This document shows, piece after piece, positions 28,538-38,311 of a stretch of DNA of 64,000 nt (position 1 is the first letter of the stretch; each line of letters starts with the position of its first letter). This DNA is from Gemmatimonadaceae bacterium (lineage in GTDB: Bacteria > Gemmatimonadota > Gemmatimonadetes > Gemmatimonadales > Gemmatimonadaceae): positions 1-64,000 of the forward strand of contig JANYIN010000074.1 in NCBI GenBank assembly GCA_025362035.1, written 5' to 3'. The position numbers and the translations under genes are program-made. The notes under the pieces are model-generated. The model was not told where the DNA came from and ran no database searches. It saw nothing but the letters and a program-made list of their open reading frames with translations.

Positions 28538-29428
28538 TCACTGCCGTGGAACGAGCATGTGCGCCGCGGACGGCTCGACATGCACCACGGCGGGAGTCAC
28601 GCCGAGGAGTTCGCCGTCCGCTTGAATCGGCAGGACCGGAATCGTCTCCAGTCGAAACTGCCGCCCCCTCCTATATAGTAACGCCGCATCAGGGCGGAAG
28701 TCTCGCCGCATCAGTCTCCACATGATGCGAAGGGCGTCTCCGAGACTGGCCGGAGAGAAGATACAGCAGTCGATCAGGCCGTCGTCACACTCGATGCCCG
28801 GGCCGAATGAAATGCGTCCGTCCAGGATCGCGCCGAAGTTCGCGAACAGCACGGTCGCCGCCGTCCGCTCGATGATCTCCCCGTTCATCTCGATGCGAAC
28901 GTGGAAGAAGCGGCGGGAGAGGACGATGCGCAGCGCCGCGCGCGCGGCGATGAGCGTGTACCCGAGCACGCCGAGCCGATGTTTCATCCGAGGAGACGTT
29001 TCCGCCACCATCGTCGCGTCGATGCCAACGCCCGCCGCGACCGCGAAGTGCCGACCGAGCACGACACCGAGATCGATTTTGCGCACGGTGCCGCGGATCA
29101 GCGCCGGCACGGCTCGGCGCACATCGAGAGGGATGTTGAGTGCCCTCGCGAGCAGGTTCCCTGTACCCGCCGGCAGCACGCCGATCGGGATTTCCGATGA
29201 CGCGAGCGCCGCGGCCACCTCCATCGCCGTGCCGTCGCCGCCGAGGGTAAAGACTACGTCAAAGTCCTTCGCGTGCGCCACCGCGATCTCGAGTGCGTGC
29301 CCCGACCGCTCCGTCAGCGCCACCGCGCACGCCACGCCCTCCGCCTCGATCGCGCGACGGACGTCCTCCAGATACCGCTGGCCGCGTCGAGAGGCCGGGT
29401 TCGCGATGAGCAGCGCGCGCCGGATCAG
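28538..29428 (-). CDS. Diacylglycerol/lipid kinase (DagK family)
   Basis: A soluble/peripheral DagK-YegS family kinase, about 296 aa, which phosphorylates diacylglycerol or a related lipid with ATP. Landmarks: RRALLIANPASRRG at the N-terminus, FTLGGDGTAMEVA (nucleotide-binding GGDGT), GVLPAGTGNLLARAL, and the ISFGPGIECDDGLIDCCIF segment of the C-terminal beta domain. The start is uncertain: homology begins right after a CTG at 29428 that overlaps the tamB stop as CTGA; the nearest conventional start is a TTG at 29503, which would overlap tamB by 79 bp. Confidence 0.85.
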   Translation of the reverse strand: MIRRALLIANPASRRGQRYLEDVRRAIEAEGVACAVALTERSGHALEIAVAHAKDFDVVFTLGGDGTAMEVAAALASSEIPIGVLPAGTGNLLARALNIPLDVRRAVPALIRGTVRKIDLGVVLGRHFAVAAGVGIDATMVAETSPRMKHRLGVLGYTLIAARAALRIVLSRRFFHVRIEMNGEIIERTAATVLFANFGAILDGRISFGPGIECDDGLIDCCIFSPASLGDALRIMWRLMRRDFRPDAALLYRRGRQFRLETIPVLPIQADGELLGVTPAVVHVEPSAAHMLVPRQ

Positions 29429-32400
29429 AAGACCCAGGAGCGGAAGAGTGAAAATCCGATCTGCTGTGGCGTCGGAGCGAACCCGCGCACCGAGTTGCCG
29501 CAACGAAGCGCGCTCGCCGCCGGATCCAGGCCGGCGCGTAGCGCAAGGCGGTCAGGCGCGGCAAGCGGAAAGCGATATTCGACCTTTCCTTCGATGGCAT
29601 CCGCGAAGCCCAGCCGCTGCCCGGACGAGGACTGATCGCAAAAAGCGCTCAGCCCAGTGCTGAAGCTCAGGAAGAGTCGGTCGCTGATCTGCTTCTCGCC
29701 GCCGATGCGCGTACTGGAGAGGAAACTTCTGAACTGACTGGAGGTCGCGGCGGCCGGGGACAACGGATCGCTTGCCGCTCCCGACTGGATCTGGAACAGA
29801 TCGACGAAACCACCAAGCTGGTCTCGCAACACCCGACTCACGTATGCCCCTGCGGACGGCAATACGAACTCGAGCGCGCGCTGGGCGGCGGGCGTGTTCG
29901 AGTTGTCGAGCTCGAAACTGGGACGCCCCGTCAACAGGTAGCTCACGAGATCCGACGGCGACAGATACGCGTCGCTGCTCGAGAGGTCGAGCGTCGGCTG
30001 CGGGTAGAACGGACCGTGGATGCGCGCCTTGACCCCAATGTCTGCGCGGCTTGGCTGCTTCACCTGATACAGTGCGGTGACGTCAATTTCCGGATTGAAA
30101 TCGGGCGTCCCGAAAAAGGTGATGCGGCCGCCGTTCTGCACCTGAAACTCGCGCTGCACCGCGGTCAGGTCCAGGGTGTACGTGCCGCGATCGGCGCTGA
30201 GCGTGCCGCTCAGGGCGAGCTTGTAGCGCGCCGAATCACCCCGCGAATCGCGTGCGAGCGTGGAACGCGTGCTCTCCCGTTCGTCGCGCGCCCGCGTGAC
30301 GCTGAGCGAGCCGCCGAGTTTGATGTTCGCCTCGCGCGACCGCAACCATACATCTTCGCCGAGCAGTACGGACACGCCGCGGAGTTCGAGGTGTTCGGCC
30401 AGAGCCCCGGGCGGCTGCGGCATGATCGATCGATTGCGGACGTCGGTGGTGTCGAAGAGCTGCGCGAAGTCATCGGGGGTGATGTCGACGAGCTGCTTGC
30501 GAACGAGCTCCGGAATGAAGATCGTTCCGCGATCGACGGTTATTGCGCCCGCCAGGGTGGCGGCATCCTGCGTGCCCACCAGCGTGAGGCCGCCGGGTCT
30601 CGTGGACACGTCGAGCCGTGCGACCCCGCGCTTGTCCACGGCGCGGAGCGATTGTGCGTCGAGTCGAAGATCGAACCGCGGCTTGCTCAAGTCCCTGAAC
30701 ACGATAGAACCGCCGAGTGAGGCGGACCCGTTGCTGGCTGGACTGGTCCACCGCAGCCTGTCCAGTGACAGCGAGTCGCGCGCCGCATCGATGAGCAGAC
30801 CACCGTCGATCGCGGCGAATCTGAGCCCCACGCCCGGTATCTCGATGACCCCGTCGTGGACCGACGCCGAACCGCCCACGTGAGGATCGTCAGGTCGGCC
30901 GGTCAGCACGAGATCCAACCCGAGTCGTCCTGTCGAGTTGCGGAGCTTCGGTGATAGTGCTTCGACCAAGGCCAGGTCCACGCTGTCTGCATACACACGA
31001 CCACGAATGGAGTCATTCACCGTGCGCTCGGAAAACAGCGTGAGCGCCACAGGGTAGCTCACGGTCGCGCTCAATAGATTGCGCCCACCACGCAGCACGT
31101 TGGCCTGCAGCGCCGCGCGCTGGGCCTCGTATCCTCCGTCCATCGTGACGAGTTCCGCGGAAATGCCTGCGTACTGGACCTGGAATCCGCTGGCGGCCAG
31201 GGTCACCTTTGGCTGGTCACGCGTTCCCGTCACGCTCAGATCCAGTGACAGCCGCCCGCCCAGGGCGGACGGCAATTGCGCGAGCACACCGAGGTCGGCG
31301 AGCGGTATCGAATCGGCTCGGAGCCCGATACTCGACTGCGCGTCCATGGGGGCACGCATGAAAGCCGTGACGCGCGCCCCCGATGCCTCCGCGAAGAGCA
31401 GCGTATCGAGCACGGCGCCATTGCGCGACTGCGTCAGCAACGATGGACGAAGCAGCGACCAGCGCGACGTGCCGACGCTCACGTTCAGTGTGTCGAGTCG
31501 CACCGCAGTCGTATCCGATCGCGCGGTCCAGTCACCGGCGGCGCGCAGCAGTGCCCCATTTTCCCACCTGGCACCCGCACCGAAGCGGGCATGCTCCGCA
31601 TCCAGGATGTTGGCGGAGAGCGTCGCGGCGTCGATGCGGAGACCGGCCTCAACGACTGTATCGGCGCGCAGATCGAACCCGCCCGACACCGCACCGCGCA
31701 CATCTCGAACAGCGACGCGTCCCGTGATCTCACGCGCTCGATCACCTCGCACGAAAATTCCGCGGCCGGCCATCGAGCCGCTCACGTCCAGCGAGTCAAG
31801 CCACCCTCGCACGAGGGCGCGCAGAGTGACGATGCCGCCCAACGAGTCCGGAGCGGACACGCCGTCGGGATGGCTTGTGCGGCCCAGATAGCGTCGCAAT
31901 CCGCCGAGCGAGTCGACATCCACGTCAATGCACAGCGAATCGGCATCGGCAGTCTGGGTCAAGCCCAGCGCGCCCCGAGCTCGAATCAGTCCGGGTGGGC
32001 CGGCGAATTGCAGCGTGTCGATACGCAGCACGCCGCGATCGAATCGCAACCGGGCCTCGCCATCGGCGAGCCTGAGTCCGTCCACCGTGGATTGGCCGAG
32101 CTTCAATGCGACCGACCCGAACAGGTTCGTCAGCGAGTCGCCGACGAGGTTCAGCTCGAAGGTGCCGGAGAGCGCGGAGACCGGCCGCGGAACCGCGAAC
32201 AAAGCGGCCGCGCCGACGCCGTCGAACGTTCCGCTTCCCTTCGCTCCGTAGCCGCCAACGGAATCAGCATCCACCGTGCCCGCATAGGTGATGTGCCCGG
32301 CGGGACCCGTCAGGTCCGCCTGCACATCGAGGGCAGGTGCCATACCGCGAACGCGGATCGGCCCGCTGAACAAACCGCGAAGCGGCATCTTCGGATAGGA

Positions 32401-34011
32401 CACACTCAGCGTACTCAGCGAGAGCGGCGACGCCTGGAGCGCGAGTTCGTAGTTCATGAACTGCACGCCGTAGGTGATGCGTCCGCCCCCGGTCACGCGG
32501 GTCGGCTCGGCGGAACCGTCCACGTGGGTAAGGTCGGCCTTCGAAACTCGTACGTCGAGCCACGACGAGTCCAGCACCGCGTTGCCGCTGATGATGCCGG
32601 TCATGCGCGGAAAGGCTGGATAGATCGCCGCCAGCGTGCGCAGGTCCACGTGATCCGTGCTCACGAAGAAGCCGTGGAACGCCGTGAACGCAGGGAAGAG
32701 AATGTCGAGTTCACCGTGGCCTTGCACATGCGCCGTGGCGCCTCGCACATGCGCGTCGCTGAACCGCAGATCCGACGCGTCGACCATGAAATGCGTGAGC
32801 GGTCCGCCGCGTGCCGCGACCGTGCCCCGCAGCGATCCCTGCCAGTCGGCAGGGAACGGTTTTCCGTTCAGCGTGCGTAACATGTCGAAATCCACTGGAT
32901 CCGCCACCAGTTTCACGTCGCGGACGCTCAGCACCGGCCCTCCCGTCTCGAATGTCATTTGGCCGCGCAGCCGAGACTTCGTGGACTCCACGTCGAGGTC
33001 GTGAATGGCGTAGTCAAGGCGCGTCAACTCGCGCGCGTTGGCGATGTCGAGCTTCATCCTGCCGCGGCCCGTGGTGGGAAGCGTCGGGTATACCCAATCG
33101 ATGTCGGCAAGGGACATACTGTCGGCGGTGACATGCACGGCATAGCGCACCGGCAGGTCGCTTCCCCACACGATCCGTCCGTCGGCACGCCCTGTCGATC
33201 CGGGCAGGTCCATATGCGACGACGTGAACCACGCCGAATCGCCGAGGACACGGACGGTGCCCGCGACGTTCTTCCATTTGAACGGCGGGGTCGACTCGTC
33301 CACGTGCAGCGTGTCAATCACGACCCGGACGCCGGCCGAATCGGGATCAGCGACGCGTGCATGCGGAATGAAGACGTACGCGTTCGTCCAACGATATGTC
33401 TGCGCGATGCCTTCACGAGTTCGGCGAATCTCATGATCCTTCCGCGCGACGTTGGCCTTGATCGCGCTGTCCTGCCGCGCACCGTGCAGCGAGTCATCCA
33501 CGTGCCACGGAAACGTCAGCCGAAGGCTGCCGCCGTGTCGAACACGCACCGAGTCGAGGACGACGAAGTCCCCGAACCCGCGCTCCGGCCCCCGCTTCGT
33601 GGTTGGGCCGCCCATCTTGAAGATGCTCCGGTAGTTCCATTTCCAGTTCTCGTGCTGGCGCAGTACCAGCGCGGGATGGTCGAGCACCACACTCCGCAGG
33701 TAGAGCCGACGATCCACGAGGTCACGTGGGTCATACCGCACGGCCACCCGTCCCACCGCGAAGAACAGTGAATCCTCTCCATCACGAATCTCGATGGAGT
33801 CGATCGAGATGCCGGTCAGGAAGTTGCCGCTGATTCGGCCGAGGTGAAGCTTGCCGTTGAGCGATGAGGCGACGCGCGATTCAATGGCGTTCCGAATCTC
33901 CGACTGCCCATACTCCGATTGCGTGACGAAGAGCCCCGCGGACACCACGATCACACCGAGCGTCACGAAGACACACACGCTCACGAGCGCGATGAAGTGG
34001 CGACGGGTCAT
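29425..34011 (-). CDS. tamB: TamB-like translocation and assembly protein
   Basis: A 1528-aa TamB/AsmA-like protein. One N-terminal transmembrane anchor (FIALVSVCVFVTLGVIVVSAGLFV, middle about residue 18) precedes a very long beta-rich periplasmic part with many repeats of the pattern TV.ADSV, SVRV or similar, and the C-terminal TamB domain (about 1170-1528; DLTAVQREFQVQNGGRITF, SDLVSYLLTGRPSFEL, GGFVDLFQIQSG). Such proteins bridge the periplasm and move phospholipid or aid outer-membrane protein assembly together with an Omp85 partner, encoded 22 bp upstream. The end overlaps the putative lipid kinase start. Confidence 0.88.
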   Translation of the reverse strand: MTRRHFIALVSVCVFVTLGVIVVSAGLFVTQSEYGQSEIRNAIESRVASSLNGKLHLGRISGNFLTGISIDSIEIRDGEDSLFFAVGRVAVRYDPRDLVDRRLYLRSVVLDHPALVLRQHENWKWNYRSIFKMGGPTTKRGPERGFGDFVVLDSVRVRHGGSLRLTFPWHVDDSLHGARQDSAIKANVARKDHEIRRTREGIAQTYRWTNAYVFIPHARVADPDSAGVRVVIDTLHVDESTPPFKWKNVAGTVRVLGDSAWFTSSHMDLPGSTGRADGRIVWGSDLPVRYAVHVTADSMSLADIDWVYPTLPTTGRGRMKLDIANARELTRLDYAIHDLDVESTKSRLRGQMTFETGGPVLSVRDVKLVADPVDFDMLRTLNGKPFPADWQGSLRGTVAARGGPLTHFMVDASDLRFSDAHVRGATAHVQGHGELDILFPAFTAFHGFFVSTDHVDLRTLAAIYPAFPRMTGIISGNAVLDSSWLDVRVSKADLTHVDGSAEPTRVTGGGRITYGVQFMNYELALQASPLSLSTLSVSYPKMPLRGLFSGPIRVRGMAPALDVQADLTGPAGHITYAGTVDADSVGGYGAKGSGTFDGVGAAALFAVPRPVSALSGTFELNLVGDSLTNLFGSVALKLGQSTVDGLRLADGEARLRFDRGVLRIDTLQFAGPPGLIRARGALGLTQTADADSLCIDVDVDSLGGLRRYLGRTSHPDGVSAPDSLGGIVTLRALVRGWLDSLDVSGSMAGRGIFVRGDRAREITGRVAVRDVRGAVSGGFDLRADTVVEAGLRIDAATLSANILDAEHARFGAGARWENGALLRAAGDWTARSDTTAVRLDTLNVSVGTSRWSLLRPSLLTQSRNGAVLDTLLFAEASGARVTAFMRAPMDAQSSIGLRADSIPLADLGVLAQLPSALGGRLSLDLSVTGTRDQPKVTLAASGFQVQYAGISAELVTMDGGYEAQRAALQANVLRGGRNLLSATVSYPVALTLFSERTVNDSIRGRVYADSVDLALVEALSPKLRNSTGRLGLDLVLTGRPDDPHVGGSASVHDGVIEIPGVGLRFAAIDGGLLIDAARDSLSLDRLRWTSPASNGSASLGGSIVFRDLSKPRFDLRLDAQSLRAVDKRGVARLDVSTRPGGLTLVGTQDAATLAGAITVDRGTIFIPELVRKQLVDITPDDFAQLFDTTDVRNRSIMPQPPGALAEHLELRGVSVLLGEDVWLRSREANIKLGGSLSVTRARDERESTRSTLARDSRGDSARYKLALSGTLSADRGTYTLDLTAVQREFQVQNGGRITFFGTPDFNPEIDVTALYQVKQPSRADIGVKARIHGPFYPQPTLDLSSSDAYLSPSDLVSYLLTGRPSFELDNSNTPAAQRALEFVLPSAGAYVSRVLRDQLGGFVDLFQIQSGAASDPLSPAAATSSQFRSFLSSTRIGGEKQISDRLFLSFSTGLSAFCDQSSSGQRLGFADAIEGKVEYRFPLAAPDRLALRAGLDPAASALRCGNSVRGFAPTPQQIGFSLFRSWVF

Positions 34012-34033
34012 TGAACGCGCGCGAACGGTCGGC

Positions 34034-36334
34034 TCAGAAATCGGGCCCGATGGAAAAGGTGAGCGTCAGGTGGCTGAGAAACGTGTTCGACTGGCTCGGC
34101 TGGAACGTCGCCGGACAGGCGATGCCCGGCAGCTGTTCGACGACATTGTTCTTCCCGACAACGGCTGGAATGCGATTTCCGGGACTGACGCAGTACAACG
34201 GCGCGAACCCCTGCGCGTTCGGCGCCTGATCGTAGTAGATCGCCCCGGCCGGCCGTGGATACGGGTTGTACCCCACATTGGCCTGAAACGGGCCGACGGG
34301 AGTGAACACGCGTACCCCGATGCCCGGTGTCCAGCGAAGGTCGTTCAGGTAGAGTGCCGCCGCCTTGTGGTCAGCGGCGCCGACGGCGATTCCGCGTTGC
34401 CACACGTCGCCTGCGTCGGCGAAGAATGTGTATTGGATGAGCTCGGGCAGGAACGGACTGCGCACGCGCATCTCGAAATTTGCCACGATGAGCGAGTTGC
34501 CACCCACCGGCACCACACGACGCACCTGCGAGTTGGGGGACACATCCACGTACACTGTATCCCCGTTACCATGCGTCGTCGTCGGGTTGTCCTCCGAAAT
34601 GTAGATCAGCGAACCCAATTCGTTCTGCTGAAAGCCACGAACGCTGCCTGCTCCCCCGGCATACAGACGTTCCTCCGGTGGCACATATCCTACGGCGTCA
34701 CCGAACGACAGGGTCCGGTTCAGCACGGTTCCCAGACGCACTCGTAGTGCGAGCGTCACTGCGGCGCCAAGGCCCCGGTATACGGACGCGTCGGAAAGCG
34801 CCTTCACGAACTGAATGTCGGGATCTGATCCGATCTCCCTGCCCGCCCCGCGCAGATCGAGCCGCATGGTCGTGCCGGAGCGCGGGTTGACGAGGTTGTC
34901 GGTGCGGACCCGTTCCAGATGCGCACTCGCGACGGCCAGTGGCCGGTCGCGCTCGGTGAGCAGCGCGCGCGACTCCGAATCGCATCGGCTGAAGAGCGCG
35001 CACAACAGCGCCGGCTGCGCCTCGGTCCGACCGTATTCCAAGGCGTACGCGAGTCGGAGCGGCACCCGGTCCGCAACATCGTGGCTAACGGATGCCTCGC
35101 CCCCCACCAGGGTCGTGCGCAGGAATGCCTGATACTCTCCGCGGCGCTCGCTGTACAGCGAGAGCGATGGCGACGCGCGCAATCCGAATAGTGTCGGGAG
35201 GCGCATCGTCGCACCCACGAAATAATTGAGTTTCGCGCTGAACGTGTCGGCGCGAATCTTCGGCGCACAGAGGTTGCCGCTTGCCACACGCGTGGGCTCC
35301 CCGTAGCCGACCTTCGAGATTTGCGATGTGAGTTCGAGGCGACGCGCCTCGCCGAAAAAGCTCTTGTCGATGAACTGCGCGCGCCCCTTGAAGCAGTCGA
35401 GGACCGCCCAGCCCTCTTCGGTATCGAGCTGCCGCAGATAGTTCTCGGCGACGAGCACGTCGAGCGTCACCAGCGAATCGATCCGCGCTTGCGCGCTGTC
35501 CGCTGCAATCGAGACTTCCACATGACGAAACAGATCGCTCTGATACAGTGTGCGCTGTGCGTCGATGATCTCTCGTTCCCGGTAGAGGGCGCCCTCCTGA
35601 ATGCCGAGCAGCCGTCGAATGGTCGCGTCGCTGAGACGCCGTGGCGCGCCCGGTAGCGGAGCATCGCGCAGCAGGATCGCCCCGATGCGCGCCCGCGAAC
35701 CCGGCACCACCGCAATGTTCACACTCGCGCGGCGGCCTGCGGAATCGAACACGCTGTAGCTCGCCGCCACGTCGCCGCGGGGATAGCCGTTGTTTCTCAA
35801 GCGGGCCTTGAGGGAGTCGATGCTGGCCTGAATTCTGGTGATATCGAACGTGACGCCGCGGTGCAGCCCGAGATCGCTGGTATCGACAATGGGTGCGATC
35901 ACGTTGTCGAGTCCGGAGATGCGGAGCGTATCCACATGCACCGGCTGGCCTTCGTGGATGACGAACGCCACCCGCACCCCGCCATATCCGTCTAGCAGGG
36001 CCGTCACGCTGGTATCGACCGTGGCGCCATAGTAGCCGTGGCGCCGGTAGAACACGCGAAGGCGACCGACGTCGAGCTTCAGCTCGTCGCTGTCGAGGCA
36101 CCGCCTCACGCCCAGGATGCGGAGGTTTCGACGCAACACGTCGGACGCCGTCGTGACCACGCGCAAGCCCAGGTCGCTGGCTCGAAAGGCCTCGGTCCCG
36201 CGGAATTCCAGTGCTCGCACTTCACGCTCGCCGGACTCGCACTCCGTGCTCTGTGCTGGAGCCGCGAGCGGCACGAAAGTCACGAGAGCGGCCGCGACAC
36301 ACCGCCACGCGATTTCGCGCCCGCCAACCATCAT
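34034..36334 (-). CDS. tamA: TamA/BamA-like Omp85 outer-membrane protein
   Basis: A 766-aa Omp85 protein with signal peptide (MMVGGREIAWRCVAAALV to APAQS, about 1-28). Three or so POTRA-like domains occupy about 35-330 (REVRALEFRGTEAF, VHVDTLRISGLDNV, SVNIAVVPGSRARIGAILL). The C-terminal 16-strand-type barrel shows RLYAGGAGSVRGFQQNELG (the VRGF/Y motif), PGIGVRVFTPVGPFQANVGYN and a final LTLTFSIGPDF ending in aromatic Phe. Pairing with tamB indicates TamA rather than BamA. Coupled by ATGA overlap to the small membrane protein gene upstream. Confidence 0.88.
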   Translation of the reverse strand: MMVGGREIAWRCVAAALVTFVPLAAPAQSTECESGEREVRALEFRGTEAFRASDLGLRVVTTASDVLRRNLRILGVRRCLDSDELKLDVGRLRVFYRRHGYYGATVDTSVTALLDGYGGVRVAFVIHEGQPVHVDTLRISGLDNVIAPIVDTSDLGLHRGVTFDITRIQASIDSLKARLRNNGYPRGDVAASYSVFDSAGRRASVNIAVVPGSRARIGAILLRDAPLPGAPRRLSDATIRRLLGIQEGALYREREIIDAQRTLYQSDLFRHVEVSIAADSAQARIDSLVTLDVLVAENYLRQLDTEEGWAVLDCFKGRAQFIDKSFFGEARRLELTSQISKVGYGEPTRVASGNLCAPKIRADTFSAKLNYFVGATMRLPTLFGLRASPSLSLYSERRGEYQAFLRTTLVGGEASVSHDVADRVPLRLAYALEYGRTEAQPALLCALFSRCDSESRALLTERDRPLAVASAHLERVRTDNLVNPRSGTTMRLDLRGAGREIGSDPDIQFVKALSDASVYRGLGAAVTLALRVRLGTVLNRTLSFGDAVGYVPPEERLYAGGAGSVRGFQQNELGSLIYISEDNPTTTHGNGDTVYVDVSPNSQVRRVVPVGGNSLIVANFEMRVRSPFLPELIQYTFFADAGDVWQRGIAVGAADHKAAALYLNDLRWTPGIGVRVFTPVGPFQANVGYNPYPRPAGAIYYDQAPNAQGFAPLYCVSPGNRIPAVVGKNNVVEQLPGIACPATFQPSQSNTFLSHLTLTFSIGPDF

Positions 36335-36564
36335 GTGGCGCGGCTGGACGCTGGGTGCGTGTCGAGCCGACGCTGGTCGGGCAGAAGTGGCGTGCGCTGC
36401 AGGTAGATCTTCGTCAGGTAAAAGGTTGCCAGGCCAGCCAAGAGCGCCGCGCCCAGTCCAACGCTCACCGCCGGCAACAGTTCACTCGCGCTCAGCGGTC
36501 GACGATAGTAATACCCGCCTATCGGGTTCCCCGAACTCGGTGCCGGATCAATCTGATGTTTCAT
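36331..36564 (-). CDS. Small single-pass membrane protein upstream of tamA
   Basis: A 77-aa protein I do not recognise. The N-terminal half is Pro/Tyr-rich (GGYYYRRP), then one predicted transmembrane helix (LPAVSVGLGAALLAGLATFYL, about residues 30-50) and a short basic tail. It overlaps the tamA start by 4 bp (ATGA), which supports a real translated gene and coupling to tamA. It could be the first gene of the envelope cluster. Confidence 0.7.
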   Translation of the reverse strand: MKHQIDPAPSSGNPIGGYYYRRPLSASELLPAVSVGLGAALLAGLATFYLTKIYLQRTPLLPDQRRLDTHPASSRAT

Positions 36565-36671
36565 GGACTCGCACGCGTCAAAATGCGGAGGGGCGCAACT
36601 TGCAACGATGTCGAGAGGCGGGACACCGCGCGCCCGCGCGGCGTGTCGCTTCCGGCGGGCGCGTGCTCAAT

Positions 36672-36700
36672 TTGACGATGCTCCCTGACGCGCGTAAGTT
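36672..36700 (+). promoter_or_regulatory. Sigma70-type promoter for the peptide transporter genes
   Basis: TTGACG (36672-36677), a 17-bp spacer and TAAGTT (36695-36700) form a good sigma70-like promoter. A start near 36707 would give a leader of about 37 nt before the ATG at 36744. The same -35 hexamer occurs before the sigma factor gene at 49857. Confidence 0.65.
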
Positions 36701-36743
36701 CTCGCGCCTTCGCCGTGCTGTCAACTGCTTACGCCAGAACATC

Positions 36744-38306
36744 ATGCGCCGCTTATCCGCCATTTGTTTGAGCCTCCTTCTCTGCTGCGGTGGCTGCGGG
36801 GGCGACGGTGGAAACCGGCGCGCCTTGGTGGACTCGCGCGACACCTACGATCCACGCTCGCTCGACCCGGCCCTTTCTACCGACGTCCCCACTGGACGGG
36901 CCGTGGGCTACCTCTTCGACGGGCTCACCCGTTTCACGCCTGATGCCCGTGTGATCCCGGCCCTGGCGACGCGCTGGGACGTGTCCGCAAACGGATACGT
37001 CTACACGTTTCATCTGCGTCACGGTGTGAAGTTCTCGGATGGGACGCCGTTCGTGTCACGACAAGTGGCCAGCAGTTGGCAGCGCGTCCTGGACCCGAAG
37101 GTCAAGGGCGGGCGCGGCTGGCCGCTGTACCCCATCCGAGGCGCCCGGGAATTTGCCGACGGCAAGGCGACGTCTATCGCCGGCATTGCCACACCAAATG
37201 ACTCCACCGTCGTCGTCTCGCTCAAGGAACCGTTCGCCATATTTCCGAAGCTCCTCGCAATGCCCGTTGCGGCGATCGCACCAGACGACATTCCCGTCAA
37301 CTTCGGTGAGCATCCGGTCGGAACCGGACCCTGGAAGCTGGTGGAGTGGCGACACGACGACTACCTGCTCTTCTCGGCGAACAAGGCGTACTGGGGCGGG
37401 CCGCCAAAAGCAGATTCACTCGCGGCGCGCATCATCGCGGAGCCGAGCACGGCCGTCGCGGAATTCGAAAGCGGCAACGTTGACGTGCTCCAGATCCCAC
37501 AGGGTGACATTCGAGCGTGGCAGGAGGACGCCGAACGCCGGAAATTGCTCGCGTCCACTCCGTCCCTCGAGTTGGTGTATGTGGCGATCAACACCACCCG
37601 CGGTCCGCTGAAGGACATTCGTGTGCGGCAAGCGATCAATCATGCCATCGATCGGCGGATGCTCGTTCGGAACCTCATCGCGGGACGCGGCGAACTGGCA
37701 GCCGGCGTCATTCCGTCATCCTTGCCCGGAGCCGACAAGACCCGCATCGGGTACCAGTTCGACACACTGCGAGCCCGCCGGCTGCTCGCGATGGCGGGAT
37801 ACCCCAATGGCATCGATGTCGATCTCTGGACGTCCACCACGCCGATTTATGTTCGCATTGCCGAAACGCTGCAGGGGTACCTTCAGCTCGCCGGTATTCG
37901 CGCCAGAATCATCCAGCGCGAAAGCGCCGCGGCGCGCGAAGCGGCGCGACAGGGACAGGCGGATCTGTTCGTGAAAGACTGGTACGCGGACTATCCCGAC
38001 GCCGAAAACTTTCTGTACCCGCTGCTGCACAGCGCGAACAAGGGAGTGGGAGGGAACGTCTCGTTCTACAGCAACCCACGGTACGATTCACTGGTGACGC
38101 AGGCTCGTCGCGAGCAGGATGAGGGAAAACGGGTGGCACTTTATACACAGGCCGACGACATTGCCTTTCGTGAAGCACCAATGCTGTTCCTGTACTTCTA
38201 TAGTGAGTTGAACGCAATTCAACCCTGGATACGTGGCTTCGTGCCGCCGGTGATCTTCAACGGCCAAACGTGGACGGCCGTCACGAAAGCGGCAGGGCGA
38301 AACTAG
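36744..38306 (+). CDS. Peptide ABC transporter substrate-binding protein (family 5)
   Basis: A 520-aa periplasmic solute-binding protein of the DppA/OppA family. N-terminal lipoprotein-like signal MRRLSAICLSLLLCCGGC with likely lipidated Cys18. Family signature segments: DPRSLDPALSTD, YLFDGLTRFTPD, PALATRWDVSANG, YTFHLRHGVKFSDGTPF, then GTGPWKLVEW and VRQAINHAIDRR. Ligand type (peptide, nickel, sugar) cannot be assigned. The ATG at 36744 is chosen because upstream codons do not match a signal peptide. Followed 5 bp later by its permease. Confidence 0.9.
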   Translation: MRRLSAICLSLLLCCGGCGGDGGNRRALVDSRDTYDPRSLDPALSTDVPTGRAVGYLFDGLTRFTPDARVIPALATRWDVSANGYVYTFHLRHGVKFSDGTPFVSRQVASSWQRVLDPKVKGGRGWPLYPIRGAREFADGKATSIAGIATPNDSTVVVSLKEPFAIFPKLLAMPVAAIAPDDIPVNFGEHPVGTGPWKLVEWRHDDYLLFSANKAYWGGPPKADSLAARIIAEPSTAVAEFESGNVDVLQIPQGDIRAWQEDAERRKLLASTPSLELVYVAINTTRGPLKDIRVRQAINHAIDRRMLVRNLIAGRGELAAGVIPSSLPGADKTRIGYQFDTLRARRLLAMAGYPNGIDVDLWTSTTPIYVRIAETLQGYLQLAGIRARIIQRESAAAREAARQGQADLFVKDWYADYPDAENFLYPLLHSANKGVGGNVSFYSNPRYDSLVTQARREQDEGKRVALYTQADDIAFREAPMLFLYFYSELNAIQPWIRGFVPPVIFNGQTWTAVTKAAGRN

Positions 38307-38311
38307 CCGGC

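Noticed and set aside
31276-32880. An open frame of about 530 codons antisense to tamB
   Set aside because: It has no recognisable motif and is an echo of the tamB frame; tamB shows anchor and C-terminal domain.
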